Positions 55,850-64,000 are shown, numbered from the stretch's first letter. The stretch: DNA of 64,000 nt from Tunturiibacter empetritectus (GCF_014201375.1 NZ_JACHDZ010000002.1:186001-250000); one strand, 5' to 3'. The notes: a model not told the origin generated them from the sequence alone. Made by a program: numbers and translations.

Positions 55850-56030
55850 TGAGCGTGGTGGCGGGGAGTTTTTTGCTGTTTTTGGGCTGTTTTCGCGGGG
55901 GGGTTTGGGAAAAGTGGGTGTTTTGGCGTGGTATTTCGCTGGTGAGATCGTGGTGGATGGATGGTGAAACGTGGTGTTTTGGACGCGTGTTTTGGGGAGG
56001 CAGAAAGTACGCCAACTTTTAGAGATTTTT
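55850..56030. repeat. GT-rich dispersed repeat, copy 2
   Basis: G/T-biased sequence upstream of nadC with reiterated GTGGT. It shares GGTGAGA-CGTGGTG (55941) and CGTGGTGTTTTG (55970-55982) with the stretch near 23064 after typA. Any translated frame here is Lys/Thr/Pro/His low complexity and not a gene. Confidence 0.5.
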
Positions 56031-56080
56031 CTGTGGAAAATCTTTGGTTGGGAGAGGAGGAGGATTTTGTGCGCGCTAAT

Positions 56081-56240
56081 GCCCTGCGCGGGCGGCGTCC
56101 ACTTCGTGGAGTGTATACCGCCTACGCCGCAGGCCTCCCGATGGTCGGCTGATATTTCATCGCGACCAACGGGAGCGCCAACCGAAGGGGTATGCACGTC
56201 ACGAAGTGACCGCACCGCGCGTAGCGGGCTGCCTGCAAGG
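56081..56240. repeat. Dispersed two-armed palindromic repeat, copy C
   Basis: Left arm has CCACTTCGTGG, GTATACC and CCTCCCGATGGTCG; right arm has CGACCAACGGGAG, GGTATGC and CACGAAGTGA, followed by GCGCGTAGCGGGC. Arms mirror each other as in copy A. It lies between the nadC leader and the DUF2252 stop. Confidence 0.82.
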
Positions 56241-56254
56241 CCATTCTCCCTCAC

Positions 56255-57460
56255 CTAGGCCGTGGCGTAGAGGCGGCAGTGCTCGAGGTAGGCGGTTTCG
56301 TGGCTGGCGATGAGTTCGACGATGCTGGTCCACATCCAGCCTGGGGCGTTGAGGGTCTTTGAGCGGTTTTTGGTTAGCTCGGCGGCCCAGCGTTTGCGGG
56401 TGGGTGTGTCCATCTGGCGGGCGTGGGCTTTGCCGACGATGCAGGCGAGATAGCTTGCAGCGTTGACGGCTTCTTCGCGGGTGAGACGGTCGATCTCTAA
56501 CTTGAGGTCCTGGGGCATGAGTTCGCGCAGGACGACGGGGCGGGCGAGGAACTTTGCCGCCAGCATTCGTTCGCCGAGATAGGGGGAGAGGTTGGAGGCT
56601 CCGGTGACGACTCGCCGGGCGAAGTCTTTGGGCATGTCGGCGTTCTTCGCTGCGGGTGCGGCGGCTCGAACGGCTTCTTTGATGTCGACGAGGCAGTATT
56701 CCTTATCTTTCTTTGGGCCTACGCCGAGCAGGGCGGCGTAGCGAAGGCGGCCGAGGGAGCTGCAGCCCTTCATCCAATAGGCGGCGTCGAGCACGCGGAT
56801 CTTCGCGTCGTTTTCGCGATGTTTGAGCGAGGTGACGAGCTTTCGCACGTCTTCGTTCTTGAAGAGCTTTTTGATCTCTTCCTTCTCCTCGTCGGAGAGT
56901 GTCCAGAAGCGGTCGCCAAGGGGGATGGTGGGTTTGACGTCCTCAATGCGTTCCTGTGCCAAATGGCGCCACTCGCGATTTACCGCCTGATGAAGCACGG
57001 TTTCGACGGGGCGCAGGTTTTCTGGGTCCTTCTTGATCTTCTTCACGCGTTGTGGGATCAGGGCGCTGCGGTATCCCTGGACCATCTGCTCCATCATGAG
57101 GGCGGTGGTGACGCCGGGAAGGTCGGAGCCGCGGGCGGCGGTGGCAAGCGAGAGGCCGAGGCGGATGAGATCGTGTGCGGGGTTGCCGATGACGGTCTGG
57201 TCGAGGTCACGGATCTCGATCTCGACTTTGCCTTCGGAGTTGGCGACGGGGCCGAGGTTGCCTACGTGGCAGTCGCCGCAGATCCAGACGGGAGGGCCCT
57301 GGGGGAGCTTGCGGGCGGAGTCGGCTTTGAGCCACTCGTAGAATTGGAGTGTGTTTCCACGGACATAGGCGTGGGCGGAGCGCGCCATCTTCAGGCGGCG
57401 GCGTTCTTCGAGTATGGCTTGGCGATCGGCAGGTTTGATCTCAACTACTTTTTTCCGCAT
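56255..57460 (-). CDS. DUF2252 domain-containing protein
   Basis: 401 residues. The family segments are YVRGNTLQFYEWLK near the start, VWICGDCHVGNLGPV with EIRDLDQTVIGNPAHDLIRLGLSL, and GCSSLGRLRYAALLGVG; these resemble the catalytic loop and metal-binding parts of aminoglycoside-phosphotransferase or kinase-like folds. The DUF2252 family is often found in actinobacteria and acidobacteria and its reaction is not established. There is no signal peptide. It stands alone, with repeat copy C at its 3' side. Confidence 0.88.
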   Translation of the reverse strand: MRKKVVEIKPADRQAILEERRRLKMARSAHAYVRGNTLQFYEWLKADSARKLPQGPPVWICGDCHVGNLGPVANSEGKVEIEIRDLDQTVIGNPAHDLIRLGLSLATAARGSDLPGVTTALMMEQMVQGYRSALIPQRVKKIKKDPENLRPVETVLHQAVNREWRHLAQERIEDVKPTIPLGDRFWTLSDEEKEEIKKLFKNEDVRKLVTSLKHRENDAKIRVLDAAYWMKGCSSLGRLRYAALLGVGPKKDKEYCLVDIKEAVRAAAPAAKNADMPKDFARRVVTGASNLSPYLGERMLAAKFLARPVVLRELMPQDLKLEIDRLTREEAVNAASYLACIVGKAHARQMDTPTRKRWAAELTKNRSKTLNAPGWMWTSIVELIASHETAYLEHCRLYATA

Positions 57461-57665
57461 CTACCAGTATTAGCAGAAAATTCACATTAGTTGTGCGTCT
57501 CGGGGCCGACATATGCGCTGGCTGGAAGTTTTCTATAGTGGGTCAGTTTGATGGGAACGGCTCAACTTGCTGGAAGAGCCGACTTTTCGGCAACTGCTGA
57601 TTAGCGATAACGCGTTAGGCTGAATTAATAAACGAAACGGCGTTTCTCAGGACTGATCCCTTTAA

Positions 57666-58538
57666 CTATCGTGGCTCATCTGTCGCGGCAGGGGAAAAGC
57701 CTTCACGTAGACGGCTACGCGAAACGAGGACCGTTGCTGCTACGACGACGGTGACCGCTAACCCAACCCCGAATTCTGTGGTGATGTACTTTGCCCAACC
57801 GACAGGAGCCGTCAGCGGATCAAATAGGCTCTGAATAAACGTGTTGTGGGTGGCGTGTAGAAGAACACAGGGCCAGAGGCTGCCCGAGCGCAGTCTAAGG
57901 TAGCCCATGAGGTAGGCGTTCGCGGTCACCATGATCGTGAAGCAGGCGAGGAAGAAGATGGGCTTTGTGTCCGGCCTGAAGTCGGTCCAGAGGAGTTCCG
58001 GAAAGTGCCACACGGCCCAGATCAACCCTGAGATCAGGCAGGCGCCGTGGAAGCCGAACCGCTGCTGCAGCCGGGGAAACAGGAACCCGCGCCATCCGAG
58101 TTCCTCGCCGAGCGACCACACCGCTTCGAAGACAACGCCGACGGTAAACAACAGCGGCAGCGCCACGCCAAACGTCCCGAAGGCGGGCCAGCGGGCCAAT
58201 CCATAGGGCTCTACCATCGAGGCTTCGAAGCTCTTGAGGGTGAAGGAGCCGCGAACGACCAGCCAGGTGAGCAGGTACACCGGCGTGGCGTAGAGCAGCG
58301 GCAGAAAATACGCGAGCCTGAGAAAGCGTCGTGCCGGCCAACTCCAGCCCAGGGTTCCGAGAGGGATGCGGAGCAGCAGGCAGGTGCACAGTGCAGCGGC
58401 GCCAGGACACCACACAATGAACTGCGCGAGTGTCGACGTTAAGCGATGGCTGTGAACGTCGAGGGCGTAGGTGCATCCGCTAAGGACACCAAGAAAAAAC
58501 AGGAAGATCGATAACGGTCGCTCTTGCGGGACTCTCAT
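57666..58538 (-). CDS. CPBP family intramembrane glutamic endopeptidase
   Basis: 290 residues from the ATG at 58538, which follows AGGAGAGCG; the frame extends nine codons further. Seven or eight hydrophobic helices. The Abi/CAAX motifs are Glu145-Glu146 with Arg150 (GEELGWRGFLFPRL), His178 (VWHFPELLW) and a later HATHNTF. Such proteases cleave near prenylated CAAX-like ends in eukaryotes; bacterial members act in bacteriocin immunity or other unknown roles. No bacteriocin gene is nearby. The 200 bases downstream to the DUF2252 start are gene-free. Confidence 0.9.
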   Translation of the reverse strand: MRVPQERPLSIFLFFLGVLSGCTYALDVHSHRLTSTLAQFIVWCPGAAALCTCLLLRIPLGTLGWSWPARRFLRLAYFLPLLYATPVYLLTWLVVRGSFTLKSFEASMVEPYGLARWPAFGTFGVALPLLFTVGVVFEAVWSLGEELGWRGFLFPRLQQRFGFHGACLISGLIWAVWHFPELLWTDFRPDTKPIFFLACFTIMVTANAYLMGYLRLRSGSLWPCVLLHATHNTFIQSLFDPLTAPVGWAKYITTEFGVGLAVTVVVAATVLVSRSRLREGFSPAATDEPR

Positions 58539-58754
58539 AAACGCTCTCCTCGTAGATACGCTCACAAGTCAAGGCCGTTGTCGGAATTCTAGCTTACGAC
58601 CTCTACGTCGCTATTTCGTGAAGTCAGGCCTCATAAGTCGGCTTCTCGGAAGTGACGACGTTATTCCCGCAAAACGCGGTTTTCGACAGCTTCTCGTGCC
58701 GGACTCGAATCGGACTCACCGCCGGTTTCCCCACCATTTTCGTCCCCGCGATAA

Positions 58755-58930
58755 CTAGCGCGCCAGCGGAAGATTCGGAGCGAGATGGCGAAGGGATTAC
58801 GAGCCACGCTAAGAGGATGGCTAGTGGGACGATGAGTTGTGGGAGGTTGATGCCTGGAGCATGTTGCCTCGCATGGCGTCGATTGCGGCGGTTAGCGCGT
58901 ATGAGGGGTTCTCCGCTGAGGGGGTGGGCG
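58755..58930 (-). pseudogene. Decayed 3' fragment of an ABC-2 permease gene
   Basis: About 145-175 bases resemble the 3' end of the intact permease gene at 61330 (same strand). Matching translated pieces are LTAAIDAMRGNMLQ and VPLAILLAWLVIP, but they lie in different frames and the rest of the gene is absent. The remainder of the 600-base gap 58539-59141 shows no gene. It indicates a former second copy or a rearrangement next to the FUSC gene. Confidence 0.8.
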
Positions 58931-59141
58931 TCCCTTCTCGTACTGCCAAGCCAGCCACCGTCTGGGGTGATGGGAGGACAGTTGAACAAGACCTCAGTAA
59001 TATGAAGGGTGGATTCCATCTCAATCAACGGTAGATGTCCTTTGGTAGCACCTCATGAAAACCACTACTCATGATTCGTATCGCTCCCACAGAAGAAAGA
59101 CATTGGCGAGACCCTCGGTCACGGTCCTGAGGTAACCGGCT

Positions 59142-61208
59142 ATGGCTACGAATCTGTCCACCTGGACCGCGCGCATCTGGCAGGACCTTCAACCCACGCC
59201 CGGCCGCTGGAACAGTGCCCTGCGTATCGTCCTCGCTTCGGTCATTGTGCTGCTTCTTGTGATGACGCTGCGCATGCCCTTCGCCGGGCTTGGCATATTC
59301 CTGGTCTTTCTCATCGGCCGTGATTCTCCGGCCGTCTCCTTTCGCTCCGCTATCCTCACACTGCTCGCTGCGACGGTGGCAATTGCCGCGGTGCTCGCTG
59401 TGGTTATCGTCACTGACAACGATCCGATGGCGCGTGTGCTTGGTATCGTTGTCGCGTGTTTTCTGACCGGGATGTTCCTCATGTCGAGTACCGCCCCTGG
59501 GTTGGCTGTGATCTTCGGCCTCGTCTTCGCCATACTCACGTTACCCTGGGAGACCCATACCCCTGCTGGCCCGCTGGTCAAGGAGATGCTCTACCTGCTC
59601 GGCGCTACCTCGCTGTCTGTAGGCTCTGTCGTCCTGGTCGAATACGCCTTTGGCCGCCGCAATGCAGCCGCGGAACTTCAGAAGGAGCGCATCACGCGCT
59701 ACCAGGCGCTCGAAACGATGTTCTCGCTTTACGGCCAGGGAGCGGATGCCGCGCAACTCTCCCCGGCTGTCATGCAGGTCTCACGTCTCGCCGTTGCGGG
59801 CCAGTACGCCATGCAGCGGCTGTATAACATCATCGTTGAGCGCAACCTCGACCCCGGCGTGCTCCCCATCGGTGTGAGCGTACGGATCACGATGCAGGCG
59901 CAGCTTCTGGATGTTTCGGCTGGCTTCGGTTTGCAGTACCCCACTCTGTCCGACCCCGCCCTTCGCCGCCGTTGCGCTCACATCGCGAACCTCTGCCACA
60001 ATCTTGCACTCGACACTGTTCCACCGGACCTGCGGCAGCCGTTGGCGGAGGAACACGCTGTGGGGCGAGAGCCTACGCTGCTCGATCGCGTCGAACTCGT
60101 GCTGCACGACATCATCTCCATGCCAATGAAGGGCGACCTGGCCGCCAGCAAGAAGCTTATCGCCCTGCCTTCGCGCAAGGTTCCCTTCCTGATTCCGGGA
60201 GCTCTTTGGCAGCCTCAGACTATCGCCTTTGCTCTCAAGATCAGCCTCTGCGCCACGCTCTGCTACATCATCTCTCTGGCCGTCGGGTGGCCAGGCATCT
60301 CCACGTCCATCATCACCGTGTTCATCACCGGGCTCGGCACCAGCGGGGCCATCAAGCAGCGCCTTATCTTCCGCCTTGCCGGCTCCGTAATCGGGGGCCT
60401 CATCTTCGCCCTTGGCGCGACCGTCTTTCTCTTCCCCCTCATGGACTCGATCACTTCGCTGGTCCTCCTCGTCACAGTAGTTACCTTCTTCTCCGCCTGG
60501 TTGGTCGGCGGACGCCAATTCAACTTCGTTGGGGTGCAGACCGCCTTCTCTTTTGACCTGGTGGTCTTCGCGGGCTTCTCCGCTCCTACCCAGCTTGCCC
60601 CTCCGCGCGACCGCCTCGTCGGCATTCTGCTGGCGCTGGTGATCATGGCGTTTGTCTTCGACCTGATCTGGCCGGTCCGTAACGTGACGGCGATGCGAAG
60701 CTCCCTTGCTACCATCCTTCGCGGCGTCGGCGTGCTCCTCCGCGGGTCCACGGCTGCACGTACCACCGCCGAATTCCTCGGGCCGGCTGACAGCTTCCGC
60801 GATCTGGTCGGCAAGACCGTCGCGAGCATCCGCACGATGAATGACACCATCGAGTACGAGTTCGGCATCGACCGTATCCAACACCAACACGCAGGCGACA
60901 TCATTCTCCGCGCCTCGCTGACCGCCGTCGCTTTCTTTTGGAACGGGTACGCCGTCCTGCACAGGGAGCAGGATCGCGACTTCCTCGCCGAGCCTGGGCT
61001 GATAAAAATGCGCTCCATCCTCGCCAATGGTATGGACGCGATGGCTCAGTCGGTGGTTCGTAAGACGTACTTAGCGAGGATCGAGCCCGCGGCTCTGATC
61101 GACGGCTCCCTTCTCACACATCCGCGCTACGGCGAGTACGTCCAGAACGCGATCGCGCGTTTCGAAGAACTTCAGAAGTTCGTCACCCAACTCCGAACCG
61201 AGCCCTGA
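59142..61208 (+). CDS. FUSC family inner-membrane protein (aromatic acid exporter-like)
   Basis: 688 residues, two sets of about five to six membrane helices separated by a cytoplasmic helical part, the layout of YccS/AaeB-type proteins. The first set begins ALRIVLASVIVLLLVMTLRM, the second ALKISLCATLCYIISLAVG with GTSGAIKQRLIFRLAGSVIGG. Homologues export aromatic acids or other amphipathic compounds, usually with a membrane fusion protein, which is missing here. The ATG follows GAGG at nine bases. The coding strand is C-rich, unlike the G-rich + strand around it, and the gene interrupts a leftward series. This suggests insertion or inversion. Confidence 0.88.
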   Translation: MATNLSTWTARIWQDLQPTPGRWNSALRIVLASVIVLLLVMTLRMPFAGLGIFLVFLIGRDSPAVSFRSAILTLLAATVAIAAVLAVVIVTDNDPMARVLGIVVACFLTGMFLMSSTAPGLAVIFGLVFAILTLPWETHTPAGPLVKEMLYLLGATSLSVGSVVLVEYAFGRRNAAAELQKERITRYQALETMFSLYGQGADAAQLSPAVMQVSRLAVAGQYAMQRLYNIIVERNLDPGVLPIGVSVRITMQAQLLDVSAGFGLQYPTLSDPALRRRCAHIANLCHNLALDTVPPDLRQPLAEEHAVGREPTLLDRVELVLHDIISMPMKGDLAASKKLIALPSRKVPFLIPGALWQPQTIAFALKISLCATLCYIISLAVGWPGISTSIITVFITGLGTSGAIKQRLIFRLAGSVIGGLIFALGATVFLFPLMDSITSLVLLVTVVTFFSAWLVGGRQFNFVGVQTAFSFDLVVFAGFSAPTQLAPPRDRLVGILLALVIMAFVFDLIWPVRNVTAMRSSLATILRGVGVLLRGSTAARTTAEFLGPADSFRDLVGKTVASIRTMNDTIEYEFGIDRIQHQHAGDIILRASLTAVAFFWNGYAVLHREQDRDFLAEPGLIKMRSILANGMDAMAQSVVRKTYLARIEPAALIDGSLLTHPRYGEYVQNAIARFEELQKFVTQLRTEP

Positions 61209-61329
61209 CTATCGAGCACCGACGTTGTACTTCTCTGTGAGGAAAATGGCCGGCCCTGGTAGATGATTTAGAAGCTTCTCGGGGTTCGGGTATCTCCGCC
61301 GACCTTTCGCGGAATCCACGGCATCCGAA

Positions 61330-62361
61330 CTAGCGCCAGCGGAAGATGCGGAGGGAGATGGCGAAGGGGATTACGAGCCACGCCAGGAGGATGGCTACGG
61401 GGGCGAGGAGTTGTTGCAGGGTCATGCCCTGGAGCATGTTTCCTCGCATGGCGTCGATTGCCGCGGTGAGGGGCAGGGCTCTGATCAGGGGCTGGACGAC
61501 TGCGGGAAAACGTGTGGAGGAGAAGAAGACTCCGGAGAAGATCCACATGGGAAACATGACGAAGTTCATGAGACCGGAGACGGCTTCGATGGTTTTGGCG
61601 CGGGAGGCGGTGAGCAGACCCAGGGCGGAGAAGGCCAGTGATGTGAGGATACAGAGGAGGGCCAGTTGCGCGATCGATCCACGAAAGGGCACACCGAAGA
61701 CGAGGCGGGCGAAGCCGAGAAAGGCTGCGACTTCGATGACGAGCATGACCAGCCGCGAGAGGAGAAACGATGCGAGGTACTGCCAGCGAGGCATGGGCGA
61801 GGCGACGAGGCGTTTGAGGAGTTTCTTTTGTCTGGCGTCTACGATGGCGAATCCCATGCCCCACATGGCGGACCCCATGAGGTTCATTCCCAGCAGGCCC
61901 GGCACGACGAAGTCGATGTAGCGGGAGCCGGTCTCGTGCACCAGCTCCTCTTTGGTGGGGAGGGTGTCGTGTCTCCCGGCGGCGGTTTGGATCGCGCGAT
62001 CGGCGAGTAGCTTCGCGGTGCGCGCATCCGGGTTGGTGGAGTCGTACTGGTAGACGGTCGTGTCCGGCCTCTGGACTGCGAGGAGCAGAATGCGTCCCGT
62101 GGCTAAGGCTTGCGTGCCTGTGGCCTCGTCAATGGTGGTGGAGGTGAGGCCCTTGTCGGCGTTGAGCGCCTGGGTGAGTTGCAGCGTGGTGGCGCCTACC
62201 TGAAGGACCTCCGGCGGGCGGTTGCGGAAGGCGATGCCGAGGCCGGCGGCGAGCAGGATGGGAAAGATGAAGATCCAGAAGATGGCTTCGGGCTCGCGCA
62301 GGAAGAGGAGGAAGCGCATCATCGTGAGTTGATAGAGGCTGTTCAGCTCGAGCTTATTCAT
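61330..62361 (-). CDS. ABC-2 type transporter permease
   Basis: 343 residues. One N-terminal helix (EAIFWIFIFPILLAAGLGIAF), a periplasmic part of about 130 residues, then five helices with YIDFVVPGLLGMNLMGSAMWG and the ABC-2 block KRLVASPMPRWQYLASFLLSRLV, ending in a conserved PLTAAIDAMRGNML segment. It partners with the ATPase gene that overlaps its start by eight bases. ABC-2 systems of this kind export drugs, lipids or unknown compounds. A fragment of the same gene lies at 58755. Confidence 0.92.
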   Translation of the reverse strand: MNKLELNSLYQLTMMRFLLFLREPEAIFWIFIFPILLAAGLGIAFRNRPPEVLQVGATTLQLTQALNADKGLTSTTIDEATGTQALATGRILLLAVQRPDTTVYQYDSTNPDARTAKLLADRAIQTAAGRHDTLPTKEELVHETGSRYIDFVVPGLLGMNLMGSAMWGMGFAIVDARQKKLLKRLVASPMPRWQYLASFLLSRLVMLVIEVAAFLGFARLVFGVPFRGSIAQLALLCILTSLAFSALGLLTASRAKTIEAVSGLMNFVMFPMWIFSGVFFSSTRFPAVVQPLIRALPLTAAIDAMRGNMLQGMTLQQLLAPVAILLAWLVIPFAISLRIFRWR

Positions 62362-63319
62362 CGCGCAGGTTCCTTCCGGTGAGGGCTACGAAGACATCTT
62401 CGAGCGTTGCGGAGTGGGTGCGGAACTCGTCCAGGTGAAGCCCCTGCGAGGCGAGCACGGAGAAGATCTTTGGCACGGCGGTGTGGAGCTCGCGGACGGA
62501 AAGTTGGTGGGTTCCGGCGGTGAGGCGGTGAGACTCGACTCCTTCGATCGCAGTCAGCAGGGCAGGATCGACTGCGGCTGCTCCGTTGGCTCCTTTGTTG
62601 TGGCTGGTGGCGGCGAACTCTACGATGTGCTCTCCGCCGACGGAGGCGATGAGCCGAGGTGGGGTGTCGAGCGCGATGATGCGTCCGTGATCCATGATGG
62701 CGACGCGGTCGCAGAGGCGCTCGGCCTCGTCCATGTAGTGGGTGGTGAGGATGATGGTGCGGCCCTCCTGCTTGAGGCGGTCGAGCAGGTCCCAGAGGTT
62801 GCGCCGCGCCTGGGGATCGAGGCCGGTGGTTGGCTCGTCGAGGAAGAGAAGTTCGGGATCGCCGACGAGGGCGCAGGCCATGGCGAGGCGCTGCTTCTGG
62901 CCGCCGGAGAGGGTGCCTACGCGGGCGCTGCGCTTCTCTTCGAGCTGGGCGGTTTTGATGGAGTCTTCGACGGTGATGCCGCGGCGGAAGAAGCTGCGGA
63001 AGAGGCGCAGGGTCTCTTCGACGGTTAGCTTCTCGGAGAGCTGGGTCTCCTGAAGTTGGAGGCCGATGCGCTGGCGAAGTTCTTCGGCATTGGTGCGCCA
63101 GTTGAGGCCGAGGAGCTCGACGTCGCCGCTGTCGGGTGTGGTGAGGCCTTCGCAGATCTCGATGGTGGTGGTCTTTCCCGCGCCGTTGGGTCCGAGGAGG
63201 CCGAAGCACTCGCCGGGTGTGACCTCGAGATCGAGGCCATTGACGGCTACGACTTCGGCGAACGTTTTGTGGAGTCCGCGCAGCAGGAGGGAGGGTGCTT
63301 GTGGCGTGGGCATGGCCAT
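62354..63319 (-). CDS. ABC transporter ATP-binding protein
   Basis: About 321 residues from the ATG at 63319, preceded by AGGACC (63313 is the alternative). A frame 75 codons longer contains only Arg/Pro/His-rich translation and is not credible. Walker A is GLLGPNGAGKTTTIEI, the signature LSGGQKQRLAMA, Walker B ELLFLDEPTTGLDPQAR, and the H-loop TTHYMDEAE. A C-terminal domain of about 90 residues, including the DEFRTHSATLEDVF block, is typical of the DrrA/CcmA-like exporters. It pairs with the permease downstream. Confidence 0.95.
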   Translation of the reverse strand: MAMPTPQAPSLLLRGLHKTFAEVVAVNGLDLEVTPGECFGLLGPNGAGKTTTIEICEGLTTPDSGDVELLGLNWRTNAEELRQRIGLQLQETQLSEKLTVEETLRLFRSFFRRGITVEDSIKTAQLEEKRSARVGTLSGGQKQRLAMACALVGDPELLFLDEPTTGLDPQARRNLWDLLDRLKQEGRTIILTTHYMDEAERLCDRVAIMDHGRIIALDTPPRLIASVGGEHIVEFAATSHNKGANGAAAVDPALLTAIEGVESHRLTAGTHQLSVRELHTAVPKIFSVLASQGLHLDEFRTHSATLEDVFVALTGRNLRDE

Positions 63320-63411
63320 GGAGGTCCTGGACCTAGAGTATGCGGGGTGGGGATTGCGAGCAACCGCTAAGGACGGAGACAACCTTGTTGCTGAGGGGGA
63401 GTGCGAGGCTG

Positions 63412-63642
63412 TTAGCTGTCTTTGCGGTAGAGGAGCTCGCGCATGGCCTGGCGCCGGGCGGCGTTGGCTTCGGTCTGGTTTTTGCGCTCGTCGGCGTCCA
63501 TGCGTTGTTTGGTGACGGGGTCGGTGGACTCTTCGGCGCTGCACTCCGGGCAGCGATTGGCGAAGCCGGGTTTATCCGGCTTTAGCTCGAACTCTTCAGA
63601 GCAGATGGCGCAGACTTTGATCGGAAACGGCATACTCTCCAT
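63412..63642 (-). CDS. Small zinc-ribbon protein
   Basis: 76 residues from the ATG at 63642 or 73 from 63633. Two CxxC pairs (VCAICSEEF and RCPECSAEE) about 17 residues apart form a zinc ribbon, followed by a charged helix (RKNQTEANAARRQAMRELLYR). It is similar to small zinc-ribbon proteins of unknown function in this lineage. The frame continues upstream through repeat copy D, which gives Arg-rich nonsense, so the short start is preferred. Confidence 0.75.
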   Translation of the reverse strand: MESMPFPIKVCAICSEEFELKPDKPGFANRCPECSAEESTDPVTKQRMDADERKNQTEANAARRQAMRELLYRKDS

Positions 63643-63717
63643 GATAAATCGGCTGGCGTTCCGGTGAAAAGAAGGCGTGGCCGTGGATTGCCGGGGAAGT
63701 AGGTGGGGTTGAGGTCT

Positions 63718-63845
63718 GTCCTGCCGAACGGGCGCCCTGCGCGTGGCCACCCCGCAAACGAAGACCTGTTTGCGGGGACCCCGGGTTCGCCGCGCCCACT
63801 TCGTGGGGGTATACCGACTTCGCCTTGGGCCTCCCGTTGGTCGGC
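63718..63845. repeat. Dispersed palindromic repeat, copy D
   Basis: Contains GTCCTGCC, CGGGCGCCCTGCGC, CCACTTCGTGG, GGTATACC and CCTCCCGTTGGTCG in the order of the left arm of copy A. An additional perfect hairpin CCCCGCAAAC/GTTTGCGGGG (63750-63777) is inserted in it. It lies between two divergent genes. Confidence 0.82.
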
Positions 63846-63899
63846 GGCGATTTCCTTTCAGACACAATGGAGCGACGAAAAAGTTTGACAAATTTTTAT

Positions 63900-63932
63900 G
63901 TAAGTATTAGCTTACGGTAAGTGAATACTTAC
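63900..63932. promoter_or_regulatory. Nested GTAAG/CTTAC inverted repeats over the ArsR-type start
   Basis: Outer arms GTAAGTATT (63900-63908) and AATACTTAC (63924-63932) enclose an inner palindrome CTTAC-G-GTAAG (63911-63921). The whole covers the GTG start of the regulator and is a likely operator for it. Confidence 0.5.
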
Positions 63933-64000
63933 CAAGAACGACAACTCGATGCCCTTGGGGATGTAACGCGGCGACTGTTATTGGAGAGGCTTCGCCGGGG
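63921..64000 (+). CDS. ArsR-type winged-helix regulator, N-terminal part
   Basis: Only 26 codons are in the window; the gene continues beyond it. GTG start at 63921. The visible sequence NTYQERQLDALGDVTRRLLL, then ERLRRG, is the first helix pair of ArsR/SmtB-like regulators (usual pattern ALGDPTRRxILxxL). The palindromes overlapping the start point to autorepression. The effector and targets cannot be judged. Confidence 0.7.
   Translation, partial: MNTYQERQLDALGDVTRRLLLERLRR

Noticed and set aside
58624-59028. 134-codon frame on the - strand upstream of FUSC
   Set aside because: Only its middle resembles the ABC permease end; flanks are unrelated and frames change, so it is a pseudogene fragment rather than a gene.
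63320-63544. 75-codon N-terminal extension of the ABC ATPase
   Set aside because: Arg/Pro/Ser-rich, antisense to the zinc-ribbon gene, and the ribosome binding site favours the start at 63319.

Overview
The window looks like chromosomal DNA from an acidobacterium of the Terriglobia/Acidobacteriaceae type (Edaphobacter, Granulicella or Terriglobus relatives). This is inference: GC is moderately high, an exosortase of the acidobacterial XrtJ kind sits beside a PExPT-type sorting substrate, glycoside hydrolases and SDR enzymes are abundant, and gene-free stretches carry dispersed palindromic and GT-rich repeats. No phage genes, transposases, rRNA, tRNA or CRISPR arrays were seen. Both ends are cut inside genes.

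Left part (0-22 kb). A kynureninase-like C-terminus is followed by a leftward operon with an unrecognised protein, a TPR-CHAT peptidase and a zinc-finger/membrane protein of anti-sigma type. Next comes a leftward VOC/SDR/RidA/nitronate monooxygenase operon, then gyrB. A secreted His-Asp/Gly-Ser protein, a GNAT acetyltransferase, rpmI and rplT (each followed by a clear terminator) and a DprE1/DprE2-like pair run rightward. A leftward operon encodes a circularly permuted ATP-grasp, an alpha-E protein, a membrane acyltransferase and a transglutaminase. It is divergent from typA.

Middle (22-47 kb). Base skew on the + strand changes from C-rich to G-rich inside typA, whichever way genes point. Then follow a ClC channel, a MarR regulator, a 170-bp repeat pair around a tiny membrane-protein ORF, an exported protein and Mn-type SOD. 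A mostly rightward carbohydrate region holds GH15 glucoamylase, transketolase, an SDR/HAD pair, zwf, pgl and glk. It could take glucose from alpha-glucans into the oxidative pentose phosphate route, although gnd is absent. A methyltransferase and an M1 aminopeptidase precede the sorting cassette: a 63-aa PExPT-CTERM peptide, an exosortase and an NHL-propeller lipoprotein. A GH27 alpha-galactosidase faces it.

Right part (47-64 kb). A long leftward series runs nadC, birA, coaX, an unknown gene, a 23S rRNA methyltransferase, comEC, a small unknown gene and a GNAT gene. Upstream lie a DUF2252 gene and a CPBP protease. A FUSC transporter gene with skew opposite to its surroundings lies between a decayed fragment of an ABC-2 permease gene and the intact ABC permease/ATPase pair. 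A small zinc-ribbon gene, a fourth palindromic repeat and the start of an ArsR-type regulator with a nested GTAAG/CTTAC operator close the window.
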